NCBI GenBank assembly: GCA_020444775.1
Contig: JAGRHX010000663.1
Location: forward strand, 1-9,099
Direction: 5' to 3'
From: Gammaproteobacteria bacterium
Lineage (GTDB): Bacteria; Pseudomonadota; Gammaproteobacteria; HK1
Length of the DNA: 9,099 nucleotides
Under the pieces are notes generated by a model, which worked only from the letters and a program-made list of their open reading frames with translations, made no database searches and was not told where the DNA came from. Position numbers and translations under genes: made by a program. Shown one piece after another: positions 1 through 7,347 of this stretch. How positions within the stretch are numbered: the stretch's first letter is position 1; each line of letters begins with the position of its first letter.

Positions 1-385
1 GGTTCAAGAACGCGAAGAAGCGTGCATGGCCCGCGTCCGTGATCCCGTCTTCCCGGGCCATGTGCTCGGCCGCGTAGAGATGGATCAGGAAGCCGACCAG
101 GGTGATCACAAACGTCATCAGCAAGGCCAGGCGGTCCAGATACAGGTTGACGGACACGCTCAGATCCGCAACCTCGAACCACTGCCAGAGCGATTGACCG
201 GCCACCATCGAAGCCGGCGCGTCGAGCAGTTCCAGGCCGAGCAGCACATTGAGGAGCGCGGCGGCGCCTACGCTGCCCACGCCGATGGCGGCGGTGAGCG
301 GGCGCCTCCACGCGCGGCCACCGATGCTCAGCAACAAGAAACCGGTCAGCGGCAGAGCCGGCAGCAGCCAGAGCGGGGCGCTCAT
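1..385 (-). CDS. nuoL: NADH-quinone oxidoreductase subunit L, N-terminal part (cut by left window edge)
   Basis: NuoL is the largest antiporter-like subunit at the far end of the complex I membrane arm; it pumps protons and carries the long lateral helix at its C terminus. Only 128 codons are visible (385 down to 2), starting MSAPLWLLPALPLTGF. Two early membrane segments can be seen at about residues 5-22 and 32-52. A region around residues 62-128 runs through SLWQWFEVADLSVSVNLYLD, GFLIHLYAAEHM and ARFFAFLN, closely paralleling E. coli NuoL (PLWTWMSVGDF, GFLIHMYAS, SRFFAYTN). The start at 385 is chosen because this alignment begins there, although the frame stays open upstream to GTG codons at 433 and 487. 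Its own ribosome-binding site is poor (an AGG only three bases before the ATG). The ATG overlaps the TGA of a small upstream ORF, so initiation may rely on coupling. Identity is firm; the remainder lies outside. Confidence 0.96.
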   Translation of the reverse strand, partial: MSAPLWLLPALPLTGFLLLSIGGRAWRRPLTAAIGVGSVGAAALLNVLLGLELLDAPASMVAGQSLWQWFEVADLSVSVNLYLDRLALLMTFVITLVGFLIHLYAAEHMAREDGITDAGHARFFAFLN

Positions 386-489
386 CGGCCTGCCCGCCCC
401 AGGTCGGTATCGACACGCGACGGCGCCGCGCACGGCAAGCGGGCCGCCGTCGGCCCGGGCAACCGGGGTATGGGATACGCGCGCCACAT
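382..489 (-). CDS. Possible 35-aa small ORF filling the nuoK-nuoL gap
   Basis: An ATG at 489 lies three bases after the nuoK stop. It opens a frame of 35 codons that ends with TGA at 384-382, overlapping the nuoL ATG as ATGA. A GAGGT sequence at 500-496, inside the end of nuoK, sits six bases before the ATG, a good Shine-Dalgarno match. The peptide starts MWRAYPIPRLPG and ends DTDLGRAGR. It is rich in Arg, Pro and Ala, has one Cys, no membrane segment and no signal peptide, and I recognise no family. The composition is what unselected GC-rich sequence would give, so the peptide itself may have no role. An inferred alternative is that translating it delivers ribosomes to the weak nuoL start. 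It may also be a chance frame, because GC-rich DNA has few stops. No function is assigned. Confidence 0.35.
   Translation of the reverse strand: MWRAYPIPRLPGPTAARLPCAAPSRVDTDLGRAGR
440..457. repeat. Short perfect inverted repeat in the nuoK-nuoL spacer
   Basis: A seven-base perfect inverted repeat (CGGGCCG / CGGCCCG) flanks a four-base loop, forming a GC-only stem. No T-run follows on the minus strand, so it does not look like an intrinsic terminator, which would also cut nuoL off from its operon. It could be an mRNA stability or pausing element between the nuoK and nuoL cistrons, or a chance product of high GC content. Confidence 0.45.
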
Positions 490-492
490 CGT

Positions 493-804
493 CTAACCTC
501 GCAGCCGATCGACGGCGTCGCTGTCGATGGTATGCAGACAGCGCCAGATCTGGAGGAGCAGCGCCAGCCCCACAGCCACCTCGGTCGCGGCGAAGGTGAG
601 TACCAATACGAACATCACCTGGCCGTCGGGCGATTGCCAATGCGCACCCGCGGCGACGAAGGCCAGACCGACGGCATTCAGCATGATCTCCATGCACAGC
701 AGCATCACGATCAGATTGCGACGTACCAGCACCCCCAGCAGACCGAGCGCGAACAGCACCAGGGCCAGGGCCAGGCTATGACTCAGTGGCACCACCGCCG
801 TCAT
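493..804 (-). CDS. nuoK: NADH-quinone oxidoreductase subunit K
   Basis: A 103-residue membrane subunit (E. coli NuoK is 100) that forms part of the E-channel and proton path next to NuoJ and NuoN. Three hydrophobic helices are visible at about residues 9-28, 32-53 and 62-87. The two buried glutamates known to matter for proton pumping are present: E39 in LCMEIMLNAVGL and E75 in FAATEVAVGLAL, matching E36 and E72 of E. coli. The start at 804 is supported by an ATGA overlap with the nuoJ stop and by GAGGAG at 818-813, eight bases upstream. It is followed by the only long spacer in the operon (107 bases). The C-terminal tail is slightly long and charged (HTIDSDAVDRLRG). Nothing suggests loss of function. 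Confidence 0.97.
   Translation of the reverse strand: MTAVVPLSHSLALALVLFALGLLGVLVRRNLIVMLLCMEIMLNAVGLAFVAAGAHWQSPDGQVMFVLVLTFAATEVAVGLALLLQIWRCLHTIDSDAVDRLRG
496..500 (-). promoter_or_regulatory. Ribosome-binding site within the nuoK 3' end
   Basis: GAGGT reads on the minus strand at 500-496, six bases ahead of the ATG at 489 and about 110 bases ahead of the nuoL ATG. It is too far away to serve nuoL directly. If used, it would load ribosomes onto the 35-codon ORF. The overlap with nuoK codons means its sequence may simply reflect the NuoK C terminus (Arg-Gly). Confidence 0.4.
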
Positions 805-1313
805 CCGGAGCGCTCCTCGTCATCACCACGCATGCCCAGGTGACAGGCACCGACCAGCCCGGCCAGCAGTAGCAGCGAAGCGAGCTCCACGGCAATCAGA
901 TAGGGACCGAACAAGCTGCCGCCCACGGTCTCGGCGCTGACCACACCGCGGTTGCCGGGGGCGCCAATCCCGCTCTCGAGCAGCAGATAGCCGAGCTCGA
1001 TCAACAGCAGTGTGCATAGCACGATCGGACCCAGCCAGGCGCGGCCTCGCAGCCAGCAACGCTGTTCCGGCGTGGCGTGCGTCGCGGCGGTGAGCATCAT
1101 GATGACGAAAACGAACAGCACCATGATCGCCCCGGCATAGACGATGAGCTGCAGCGCGGCGGCAAACGGCGCACCGAGCAGGAAGAAGATCAACGCGAGC
1201 GCCAGCAAGGACACCACGAGGTTCAGCAGGGCATGCACGGCATGGGTCCGGGTCACGGCCAGGGCGGTGGCGATGACGGCGATTGCCGCGTTCAGGTAGT
1301 ACAAGGTCTCCAT
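801..1313 (-). CDS. nuoJ: NADH-quinone oxidoreductase subunit J
   Basis: A 170-residue membrane subunit (ND6 homologue) of the complex I pump arm. Five hydrophobic segments are visible, at about residues 3-21, 27-48, 54-74, 92-112 and 133-158. The third, LIVYAGAIMVLFVFVIMML, is the family's most conserved helix; it contains the pi-bulge whose movement is linked to coupling in complex I structures. The GPYLIAVELASLLLLAGLV segment near the C terminus is also typical. The frame is open to an ATG at 1349 inside nuoI. I place the start at 1313 (METLYYLN) because it aligns with E. coli NuoJ (MEFAFYI) and follows the nuoI stop by ten bases. No strong ribosome-binding site precedes it. The stop overlaps nuoK. 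Position 55 is Gln where E. coli has Glu; the site is not strictly conserved in the family. Confidence 0.96.
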   Translation of the reverse strand: METLYYLNAAIAVIATALAVTRTHAVHALLNLVVSLLALALIFFLLGAPFAAALQLIVYAGAIMVLFVFVIMMLTAATHATPEQRCWLRGRAWLGPIVLCTLLLIELGYLLLESGIGAPGNRGVVSAETVGGSLFGPYLIAVELASLLLLAGLVGACHLGMRGDDEERSG

Positions 1314-1323
1314 GTCCGCACGC

Positions 1324-1839
1324 TCAAGGCAACAGAGCCTTGGGATCATCCGGCGGACGCTCGTTCAGGGCCGTGCCCTTGGGCTTGCCGGCCATGGCTT
1401 TGCCGGCCACGTGATAGAAGCTGTAGCCGGGATACTTGCCGGTGCCGCTGATCAACAGATCGGCCTTCTCGTAGACGAGATTCGGCCGCTCGTACTCACT
1501 CATCTCGAAATCCGGCGTGAGCTGGATGGCGAGGGTCGGGCACGCCTCTTCGCACATGCCGCAGAAGATGCAGCGGGAGAAGTTGATACGGAAGAAGGCC
1601 GGATACCAGCGGCCGCTGGCATCCTCGGTCTTCTGCAAGGCGATGCAGTCCACCGGGCAGGCGACCGCGCAGAGATAGCAGGCGACGCAGCGCTCCTCGC
1701 CGTCCGGATCGCGTGAGAGCACGATACGACCGCGGTAGCGCGGGGCGAGGGCAGGGGACTGCTCGGGATACTGGACCGTCACTCGTGGTCGCACGCTGTG
1801 CTTGAGCATCTCCCAGAGTGAGCGCAGGTTGCTCATCAT
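1324..1839 (-). CDS. nuoI: NADH-quinone oxidoreductase subunit I (two [4Fe-4S] clusters)
   Basis: A 171-residue peripheral-arm subunit (E. coli 180) that carries electrons through clusters N6a and N6b toward N2 and the quinone. Two ferredoxin-type motifs are complete: C51-x2-C54-x2-C57-x3-C61 ([12 protein letters not shown]) and C90-x2-C93-x2-C96-x3-C100 ([12 protein letters not shown]), each followed by Pro. The N terminus has the short amphipathic stretch that docks the protein on the membrane. A C-terminal tail follows with YEKADLLI, as in enterobacterial NuoI. The frame runs upstream to 2034 within nuoH, but AGGAG at 1852-1848 stands eight bases before the ATG at 1839, and the family's usual N terminus fits there. 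A second ATG follows directly at 1836. The gene starts 14 bases after the nuoH stop. Confidence 0.97.
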   Translation of the reverse strand: MMSNLRSLWEMLKHSVRPRVTVQYPEQSPALAPRYRGRIVLSRDPDGEERCVACYLCAVACPVDCIALQKTEDASGRWYPAFFRINFSRCIFCGMCEEACPTLAIQLTPDFEMSEYERPNLVYEKADLLISGTGKYPGYSFYHVAGKAMAGKPKGTALNERPPDDPKALLP

Positions 1840-1847
1840 GTCCGGGT

Positions 1848-1852
1848 CTCCT
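1848..1852 (-). promoter_or_regulatory. Ribosome-binding site of nuoI
   Basis: AGGAG on the minus strand lies between the nuoH stop and the nuoI start, eight bases before the first of two tandem ATG codons. It decides the start: spacing favours 1839 over 1836 and rules out the long upstream extension of the open frame. Confidence 0.8.
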
Positions 1853-1853
1853 G

Positions 1854-2822
1854 TCAGGTCGCGGGTGTCTCGAGCCAGAGCAGCACGGCGCCGGTGGCGA
1901 GCAGATTCAACAGCGCCAGGGGCAGCAAGACCTGCCAGCCCAGACACATGAGCTGGTCGTATCGAGGCCGTGGCAGCGCCGCGCGTAACAGCATGAAGAC
2001 CCCCAGTACCAGCGCGGTCTTCGATGCGAACCACAACACCGGTGGCAGCAGCGGGCCGTGCCAGCCACCGAGGAATAGCGTGGTCAGCAGAGCGGCAATC
2101 AGCACCATGCCGATGTATTCACCGACGAAGAACATGCCGAACTTCATCCCCGAGTATTCGGTGTGATAGCCGGCCACCAGCTCGCTCTCGGCCTCCGGCA
2201 GGTCGAACGGCAACCGATGGCTGGCGGCAAGGCCGGCGATGGCGAACAGCACGAAACCGGGAAACTGTGGGACCACGAACCACAGATCCGCCTGGGCATC
2301 GACGATTACCCGCAGGTCGAAGCTACCGGCAATGAGCACCACTCCCATCAGCGCCAGCCCCATGAAGACCTCGTAGCTCAGCATCTGCGCGGCACCACGC
2401 AGACCGCCGAGCAACGCGTACTTGCCGCTCGACGCCCAGCCGCCCAGCACCACGCTGTAGACCGCCAGCGACAACATGGCCAGGACGAACAGAAGCCCCA
2501 CGTTCAGATCGGCGACGCCGACGCCGGGCGCAATGGGCACTACCGCAAACGCGCTCACCAACGCGACGAAGGCGATTGCCGGTGCGAGCACGAACACCGG
2601 TCGGTTGGCGAACGGCGGTACCCAGTCTTCCTTGGTCAGGATCTTGACCACGTCGGCCAGCGCCTGAAGCACACCGAAGGGGCCGGCGCGGTTGGGGCCA
2701 TGGCGGTCCTGCCAGAGCGCCAGCAGCCGTCGTTCTACCCAGGTCAGGACGGCGGCCAGGAGCATCAGCGTGCCCAGCAACGCCGCGATGGTGACCAGTG
2801 GAGCCCAGCCCATGCCGTTCAT
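1854..2822 (-). CDS. nuoH: NADH-quinone oxidoreductase subunit H
   Basis: A 322-residue membrane subunit (ND1 homologue; E. coli 325) that anchors the hydrophilic arm and lines the quinone chamber and the start of the proton path. About eight hydrophobic helices are visible. Both family signatures are present: [20 protein letters not shown] at residues 28-47 running on to KILTKED (60-66), and [20 protein letters not shown] at 204-223, continuing [16 protein letters not shown]. The acidic loop residues D207, E210, E212 and E214 and the E151 in SYE are intact, as expected for the E-channel. The ATG at 2822 overlaps the nuoG stop (ATGA), and only a weak AGG lies before it, so translational coupling from nuoG is likely. 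An in-frame Met at codon 4 is a less likely start. Confidence 0.98.
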   Translation of the reverse strand: MNGMGWAPLVTIAALLGTLMLLAAVLTWVERRLLALWQDRHGPNRAGPFGVLQALADVVKILTKEDWVPPFANRPVFVLAPAIAFVALVSAFAVVPIAPGVGVADLNVGLLFVLAMLSLAVYSVVLGGWASSGKYALLGGLRGAAQMLSYEVFMGLALMGVVLIAGSFDLRVIVDAQADLWFVVPQFPGFVLFAIAGLAASHRLPFDLPEAESELVAGYHTEYSGMKFGMFFVGEYIGMVLIAALLTTLFLGGWHGPLLPPVLWFASKTALVLGVFMLLRAALPRPRYDQLMCLGWQVLLPLALLNLLATGAVLLWLETPAT

Positions 2823-5575
2823 CGACCTGTCCCGTGACGTGCCCTGTCATCGGACGGACGGATCCGGGCCAGCGCCGGCAGCTCCGGGATCGGCGGGCGC
2901 GTACCGGCGATGAGCACGCTGGCAACGCCGTCCGGCAGCGCTGGATGAATGCGTAGTGGCAACGTCACGCAACCCTGCGCCAGCACGATCTCGACCGATT
3001 GCCCGTCCTCGCACCGCAGGTGCGCCGCCGCGGCGCGGTTGACCGCCACATGAGGTGCTCGGGATCGGGCTCGCAGCGGCGCCGATTGCGCGCTGAGCTC
3101 TTCGCCGGTGAACACGTCGAACCCCGGCACCAACAACCAGCGACCGGGCTCGGGCAAGAATGCGCTCGTGGGCGCCTGGAAATAAGGATGCGATGTCGAG
3201 GCTGGCTCGATCAGACGGCAACCGGCGGGACCGCCCTGCATCGCCCCGCCCACCTCGTTCTGGAACTTGTTGAGGGCCTGCACCGAGTTCCAGCGCGGCG
3301 TCCACACGAAGGGTGTCAACGGCGTCGGCGGCTGTCGATGACTGCCTTCCATCGTGTAGGCAAGCGGCGAGTCCGGATCCACCGGTGGCTCGGGGTCGTG
3401 CACGTCCCGGTCCGCATGCATCGCGGTGCGACCGCTGGCCCGCTGTGGTTCTCGTGGCACGCGTCGGCCATGCAGGCGGTAGCTGGCGTCCGGAGCCGCC
3501 GAGGTGATCCCCCCGAGCGCAGGGATGCTCCTGGCGCAGGCCTCGGTCAGCTCATCGAACCGTCGGCCGCCGGTGTCGACGCGCTCGGCGGCGGGCGCGA
3601 CGCTGGCACTGCGCAGCGCCTCCAGCCACTGCCAACTCGCCTGCACCGCACCCGCCGGCTCCAGCAACGGAAAGTAGCGCTGCGCGCGACCTTCGGCGCT
3701 GACCAGCGTTCCCTCGCTCTCGGCAAAGGTGGACGCGGGTAGCAGCATGCCGGCGCGCTCGCCGGTGGCGTTGCGCTGGTGGTCAATGACGATCACCCGG
3801 GAGGTCGAATCGAGCGCCCGGTCCACCTCATCGGAACGTGCGCGCCTGTAGAGATCGTTCTCGAGCACGATCAGCATATCGGCCTCGCTCTTGCGCATCG
3901 CCTCCAGTGCCGACGCCAGCGGCAGCGGGTCCATCAGCGCCAGGCCCAGGCTGTTGCACTCGGCGAGCACACAGGCGAGCCGCGCCTCCGGCTGATGGCG
4001 ATGCAGGGCGCGAGCGACGTTGGCGGCCGCTTCGACGACGGCGATCTCGCCGCAACCGCTGCCACAGACCACCAGTGGCCGTTCCGCGCCGGCCAGCGTC
4101 TGGGCGAGCTGCGCCGCCAGCGCGTGTGCATCGTCGGGCAAGCCGACCGCCGGTGCGCCGGGGTCCAGCTCGTGGGCGATGGTGGCCGCAAAGCGGGCGA
4201 TGTCGATCGGCGCCGCCCGACGAACCGTGGTCGCAAGCTCGTCCAATCGGGTGGTGTCGGTCGTGACGATGGCAAACGGGCTGTGGATGCCGGCCGTGGC
4301 GTCTTGCACCGATGCCGCCTGCCAGGCCGGCAGGCCAAGTTGCCCGGCTCGCCCCAGCGCCGCGTTGCGTGCGCTTTGGCGCAGGCTCAAGGCGAGCCTG
4401 GGCGCTGTGCTCGATACGTCCTCGCCGAGCACCAGCACGGCATCGGCCGCCTCCACTTCACGCCGCGACGGTGTCGCCACCGGACCACGCCTCAGCACCT
4501 CCTGAATCCGGCGCAGCAGCAGATGCTCGTTCGCGGCCACGCCGGCGTGAAAGCGCTCGGCACCGACCAGCGTGCGCAGCGCGAAGTTCGACTCCACGCC
4601 AGCCCGTGACGAGCCGATACCAATGACGCGATCTAGCTCGAGGGCCCGAGCCAGCGGTCCGCTGATGGCTTCGAGCGCCTCGTGCCTGCTCAGTGTCGTG
4701 GTCGTCCAGCCACCGAGGTTGCGCTGCAAGGGCCACTGCGGCCGATGTTCGGCATTGACGAACTCGTTGCCGTAGCGACCGCGGTCGCAGAGAAAATAGC
4801 CGTTCACCGCGTCGTTGTAGCGATTGACGGTACGGCGAAGCGTCTCGTAGCGACCGTTGATGCTGATGTTGCAGCCGTGGGCGCAATGCACGCACACCGA
4901 TGGCGTGGCGCGCAGGTCCCACTTGCGGGTGTAGTGGCGGGCGAATGGCTTGTCGGTGAACACCCCGGTCGGGCAGACCTCGGCGAGGTTGCCACTGAAC
5001 TCGCTGCGCAGCGTGCCATCGCGTTCGCGTCCGAAGTAGACCCGGTCGTGCGTGCCGAGCGCGTGCAGGTCGGTGCCCCCCGCGTAGTCCCGATAGAAGC
5101 GCACGCAGCGGTAGCAGGTGATGCAGCGATTCATCTCGTGGCCGACGCAGGGCCCCAGATCCTGATTGTGGAAGCTGCGCTTGGCAAAGCGGGTACGGCG
5201 CCAGGCATGTCCGGTCATCACCGTCATATCCTGAAGGTGACATTCGCCACCCTCTTCACAGACCGGGCAGTCGTGCGGATGATTGAGCATCAGCAGTTCG
5301 ATGATGCCAGCACGGAAGCGTCGGGCCTGGGGGTCCTGCAAGGAGACGCGGGTCCCTGCTTGCACCGGTGTCATGCAGGCCATCACCACCTGACCGTGGG
5401 TGTCGTCGGCGTCCTCATAGCGGGTGATGGCGCACTGCCTGCAGGCACCCACCGAGCCGAGCGCCGGATGCCAGCAGAAGTACGGCAGATCCAGGCCCAG
5501 CGAGAGACAGGCCTGCAGCAGGTTGTCACCCTCGCGGGCCGGGTAGTCACGACCATCGATATTCAAGGTGATCAT
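2819..5575 (-). CDS. nuoG: NADH-quinone oxidoreductase subunit G (multi Fe-S, molybdopterin-oxidoreductase fold)
   Basis: A 918-residue subunit of the NADH-dehydrogenase module (E. coli about 908) that relays electrons from NuoF towards NuoI. The N-terminal ferredoxin domain holds the [2Fe-2S] ligands C34, C45, C48 and C67. Next come the His-ligated [4Fe-4S] motif H99-x3-C103-x2-C106-x5-C112 and a second [4Fe-4S] set C151, C154, C157 and C201. A third motif, C228-x2-C231-x3-C235-x27-C263, is the off-pathway N7 site found only in some bacteria. From about residue 220 the protein has a molybdopterin-oxidoreductase-type fold, which in this family binds no molybdenum cofactor. The tail ([23 protein letters not shown]) and the C-terminal dinucleotide-binding-like domain resemble E. 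coli NuoG. The frame is open to 5812. The start at 5575 is chosen by the ATGA overlap with nuoF, GGGAGAGG at 5587-5580 and the family N terminus. Confidence 0.97.
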   Translation of the reverse strand: MITLNIDGRDYPAREGDNLLQACLSLGLDLPYFCWHPALGSVGACRQCAITRYEDADDTHGQVVMACMTPVQAGTRVSLQDPQARRFRAGIIELLMLNHPHDCPVCEEGGECHLQDMTVMTGHAWRRTRFAKRSFHNQDLGPCVGHEMNRCITCYRCVRFYRDYAGGTDLHALGTHDRVYFGRERDGTLRSEFSGNLAEVCPTGVFTDKPFARHYTRKWDLRATPSVCVHCAHGCNISINGRYETLRRTVNRYNDAVNGYFLCDRGRYGNEFVNAEHRPQWPLQRNLGGWTTTTLSRHEALEAISGPLARALELDRVIGIGSSRAGVESNFALRTLVGAERFHAGVAANEHLLLRRIQEVLRRGPVATPSRREVEAADAVLVLGEDVSSTAPRLALSLRQSARNAALGRAGQLGLPAWQAASVQDATAGIHSPFAIVTTDTTRLDELATTVRRAAPIDIARFAATIAHELDPGAPAVGLPDDAHALAAQLAQTLAGAERPLVVCGSGCGEIAVVEAAANVARALHRHQPEARLACVLAECNSLGLALMDPLPLASALEAMRKSEADMLIVLENDLYRRARSDEVDRALDSTSRVIVIDHQRNATGERAGMLLPASTFAESEGTLVSAEGRAQRYFPLLEPAGAVQASWQWLEALRSASVAPAAERVDTGGRRFDELTEACARSIPALGGITSAAPDASYRLHGRRVPREPQRASGRTAMHADRDVHDPEPPVDPDSPLAYTMEGSHRQPPTPLTPFVWTPRWNSVQALNKFQNEVGGAMQGGPAGCRLIEPASTSHPYFQAPTSAFLPEPGRWLLVPGFDVFTGEELSAQSAPLRARSRAPHVAVNRAAAAHLRCEDGQSVEIVLAQGCVTLPLRIHPALPDGVASVLIAGTRPPIPELPALARIRPSDDRARHGTGR

Positions 5576-6876
5576 CGAGCCTCTCCCGAGACGGGCGTCG
5601 CGCGGCCGTAGTGGCAGCGGCGTTCGCGGATGTGGCGCTCGAAGTCCTCGCGGAAATGCACAAGGCCCGTCTGCAGCGGCATCATCGCGCCGGGCGCATG
5701 GGCGCAGAAGGTCTTGCCCATACCCAGCCACCGGGTGTGCTCGACCAGCGTATCCAGATCGGCCGGCTCGCCTTCGCCAAGCTCGATAGCGGCCAGAAGC
5801 TGCTCGGTCCACGGCAGTCCCTCACGGCACGGCGTGCACCAGCCGCAGGATTCCCTGGCGAAGAAGTGCTCGAGATTGCGTAGCATCGCCACCGGGCAGG
5901 TGCGGTCGTCGAGCACGATGATGGCGCCGGTGCCGAGCCGACTGCCCGCAGACTCGATGCTGTCGTAGTCCATCGGCAGGTCCAGATGCCGATCCACCAG
6001 GAAGCCGGTCGAGGCGCCGCCGGGCAGCAACGCCTTGAAGCCGTGGCCGGCTTGCATGCCGCCAGCATGCGCCTCCAGCAGCTCGCGTAACGGCGTGCCC
6101 ATGGGCAACTCCCAGACACCGGGATGCCGCACCTTGCCGGAGGCGCCGTACAGCTTGGTGCCACCATCGTCGCAGCGGCTGAGCGCACGAAACCAGCTTG
6201 CGCCCTGATTGACGATGTGCGGCAGGTTCACCAGGGTCTCGACATTGTTGACCACGGTGGGGCAGCCCCACAGACCGACTGTCTGCGGATAGGGTGGCTT
6301 GTGGCGGGGGATCGGCCGCCGGCCCTCGAGCGCCGAGAGCAAGGCCGTCTCCTCCCCACAGATGTAGCGACCGGCACCGGTGTGCAGATGCAGGTCGAAG
6401 TGGAATCCGCTACCGAGTATGTCGGCGCCCAGTAATCCCTTGTGCCGCGCTTCTTCGATGGCTCGGCTCAGGCGTCGGGCGGCCGTGACATACTCGGCGC
6501 GCAGGAACACATAGCCTTCGCTGGCCTGCACGGTGTAGGCGGCGATGATCATGGCCTCGACGAGCTGGTGTGGATCCCCCTCCAGCAACAGCCGATCCTT
6601 GAATGTGCCCGGCTCCATCTCGTCGGCGTTGGCCACCACGTATTTCTGCGCTGGGGCATCCTCACCCATGGGCACGAAGCTCCATTTCATACCGGTCGGG
6701 AAGCCGGCACCGCCACGTCCCCGCAGCTTCGAATCCTGCACCTCCTCGAGCACCTCGGCCGGGGTCAGCACGCATAGCGCCCTGCGCAGCGCCTGATATC
6801 CACCCGCTCGCTCATAACCACGCAGATCCAGTGGCTCGCGGTCGACACGGATATTCCGGGTCAATGGCCGTTCCAT
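5572..6876 (-). CDS. nuoF: NADH-quinone oxidoreductase subunit F (NADH/FMN-binding)
   Basis: A 434-residue subunit (E. coli 445) where NADH is oxidised and two electrons pass to FMN and then to cluster N3. The glycine-rich nucleotide-binding stretch LRGRGGAGFPTGMKW is at residues 51-65. The acidic NADH/FMN contact loop NADEMEPGTFKDR is at 83-95, and HTGAGRYICGEETAL at 165-179 lines the flavin. The [4Fe-4S] N3 ligands C344-x2-C347-x2-C350-x40-C391 are complete, with the second half in GKTFCAHAPGA. The ATG at 6876 shares one base with the nuoE stop, and GAGAGG at 6890-6885 sits eight bases upstream, so the start is well supported. The C-terminal tail is about ten residues shorter than in E. coli. 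Soluble cytoplasmic face of the complex, partnered with NuoE and NuoG. Confidence 0.98.
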   Translation of the reverse strand: MERPLTRNIRVDREPLDLRGYERAGGYQALRRALCVLTPAEVLEEVQDSKLRGRGGAGFPTGMKWSFVPMGEDAPAQKYVVANADEMEPGTFKDRLLLEGDPHQLVEAMIIAAYTVQASEGYVFLRAEYVTAARRLSRAIEEARHKGLLGADILGSGFHFDLHLHTGAGRYICGEETALLSALEGRRPIPRHKPPYPQTVGLWGCPTVVNNVETLVNLPHIVNQGASWFRALSRCDDGGTKLYGASGKVRHPGVWELPMGTPLRELLEAHAGGMQAGHGFKALLPGGASTGFLVDRHLDLPMDYDSIESAGSRLGTGAIIVLDDRTCPVAMLRNLEHFFARESCGWCTPCREGLPWTEQLLAAIELGEGEPADLDTLVEHTRWLGMGKTFCAHAPGAMMPLQTGLVHFREDFERHIRERRCHYGRATPVSGEAR

Positions 6877-7343
6877 CAGCGATACCTCTCGAGCGGCTCC
6901 GTAAGTCGCCGTGGATCGAGGCAGCCATGTAGATCGTCATCCACCTGCATGACCGGTGCGTGGTCGCAGGCACCCAGACAGACCGTGGGCAGGAGTGTGA
7001 AACGTCCGTCCGCGGTGGTCTGTCCGAGATCGATGCCCAATCGCTCGCGAAGAGTCACGCATAGCTGCTCGCCGCCACGCAGCCAGCAGCTCACGCTGTC
7101 GCAGAGCAAGATGACGTGGCGACCGACCGGATACCTGAAGATCAGGTTGTAGAAGGTCGCGATGCTCTCCAGTTCCACGGCGCTCAGCCCGAGCTCATCG
7201 GCAAGCGAATCGAGCACCTCGTCGGAGATCCAGCCGCGCTGCGACTGGACGATCTTCAGCGACTCGACACTCGCCGCCCGGGCATCGCCCGCGTAGCGTT
7301 CGATGGCTGTACGGATCCGTTCACGTTCGTTGGGTTGCAGCAT
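6876..7343 (-). CDS. nuoE: NADH-quinone oxidoreductase subunit E ([2Fe-2S] N1a)
   Basis: A 155-residue thioredoxin-like ferredoxin subunit (E. coli 166) that binds the [2Fe-2S] cluster N1a next to the FMN of NuoF. N1a can take an electron temporarily from the flavin. Ligands are complete: C81-x4-C86 in LLCDSVSCWLRGG and C122-x3-C126 in TVCLGACDHAP, with the same spacing as E. coli. The N-terminal half is helical, with the family motif VQSQRGWISDE at 32-42 and the LESIATFYNLIF helix at 58-69. The start at 7343 is four bases after the nuoCD stop. The N terminus is about ten residues shorter than in E. coli. The ribosome-binding site is weak, so re-initiation after nuoCD is plausible. Confidence 0.97.
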   Translation of the reverse strand: MLQPNERERIRTAIERYAGDARAASVESLKIVQSQRGWISDEVLDSLADELGLSAVELESIATFYNLIFRYPVGRHVILLCDSVSCWLRGGEQLCVTLRERLGIDLGQTTADGRFTLLPTVCLGACDHAPVMQVDDDLHGCLDPRRLTEPLERYR

Positions 7344-7347
7344 CTGC

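Noticed and set aside
386..487. An N-terminal extension of nuoL from GTG at 487 or 433
   Set aside because: The frame is open, but the added residues are Arg/Pro/Gly-rich and not hydrophobic. NuoL homologues begin with the membrane segment found at 385, and no ribosome-binding site fits the GTG codons well.
26..496. A 156-codon plus-strand open frame at the left end
   Set aside because: The minus strand of the same stretch encodes the clear N terminus of NuoL. The plus-strand product is a Gln/Arg/His-rich shadow.
1840..2034. An upstream extension of the nuoI frame within nuoH
   Set aside because: The added residues do not resemble NuoI and overlap the conserved nuoH C terminus. The start at 1839 has a well-spaced AGGAG.
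4682..5611. A 309-codon plus-strand open frame opposite the Fe-S part of nuoG
   Set aside because: It is a mirror of nuoG codons, with no recognisable domain or operon context on that strand. The same applies to the plus-strand frames at 3779-4609, 2999-3742 and 2163-2837.
5576..5812. A 79-codon upstream extension of the nuoG frame, starting within nuoF
   Set aside because: The extension is an Arg-rich shadow of nuoF. The ferredoxin domain of NuoG begins at the ATG at 5575, which has a strong ribosome-binding site and an ATGA junction.
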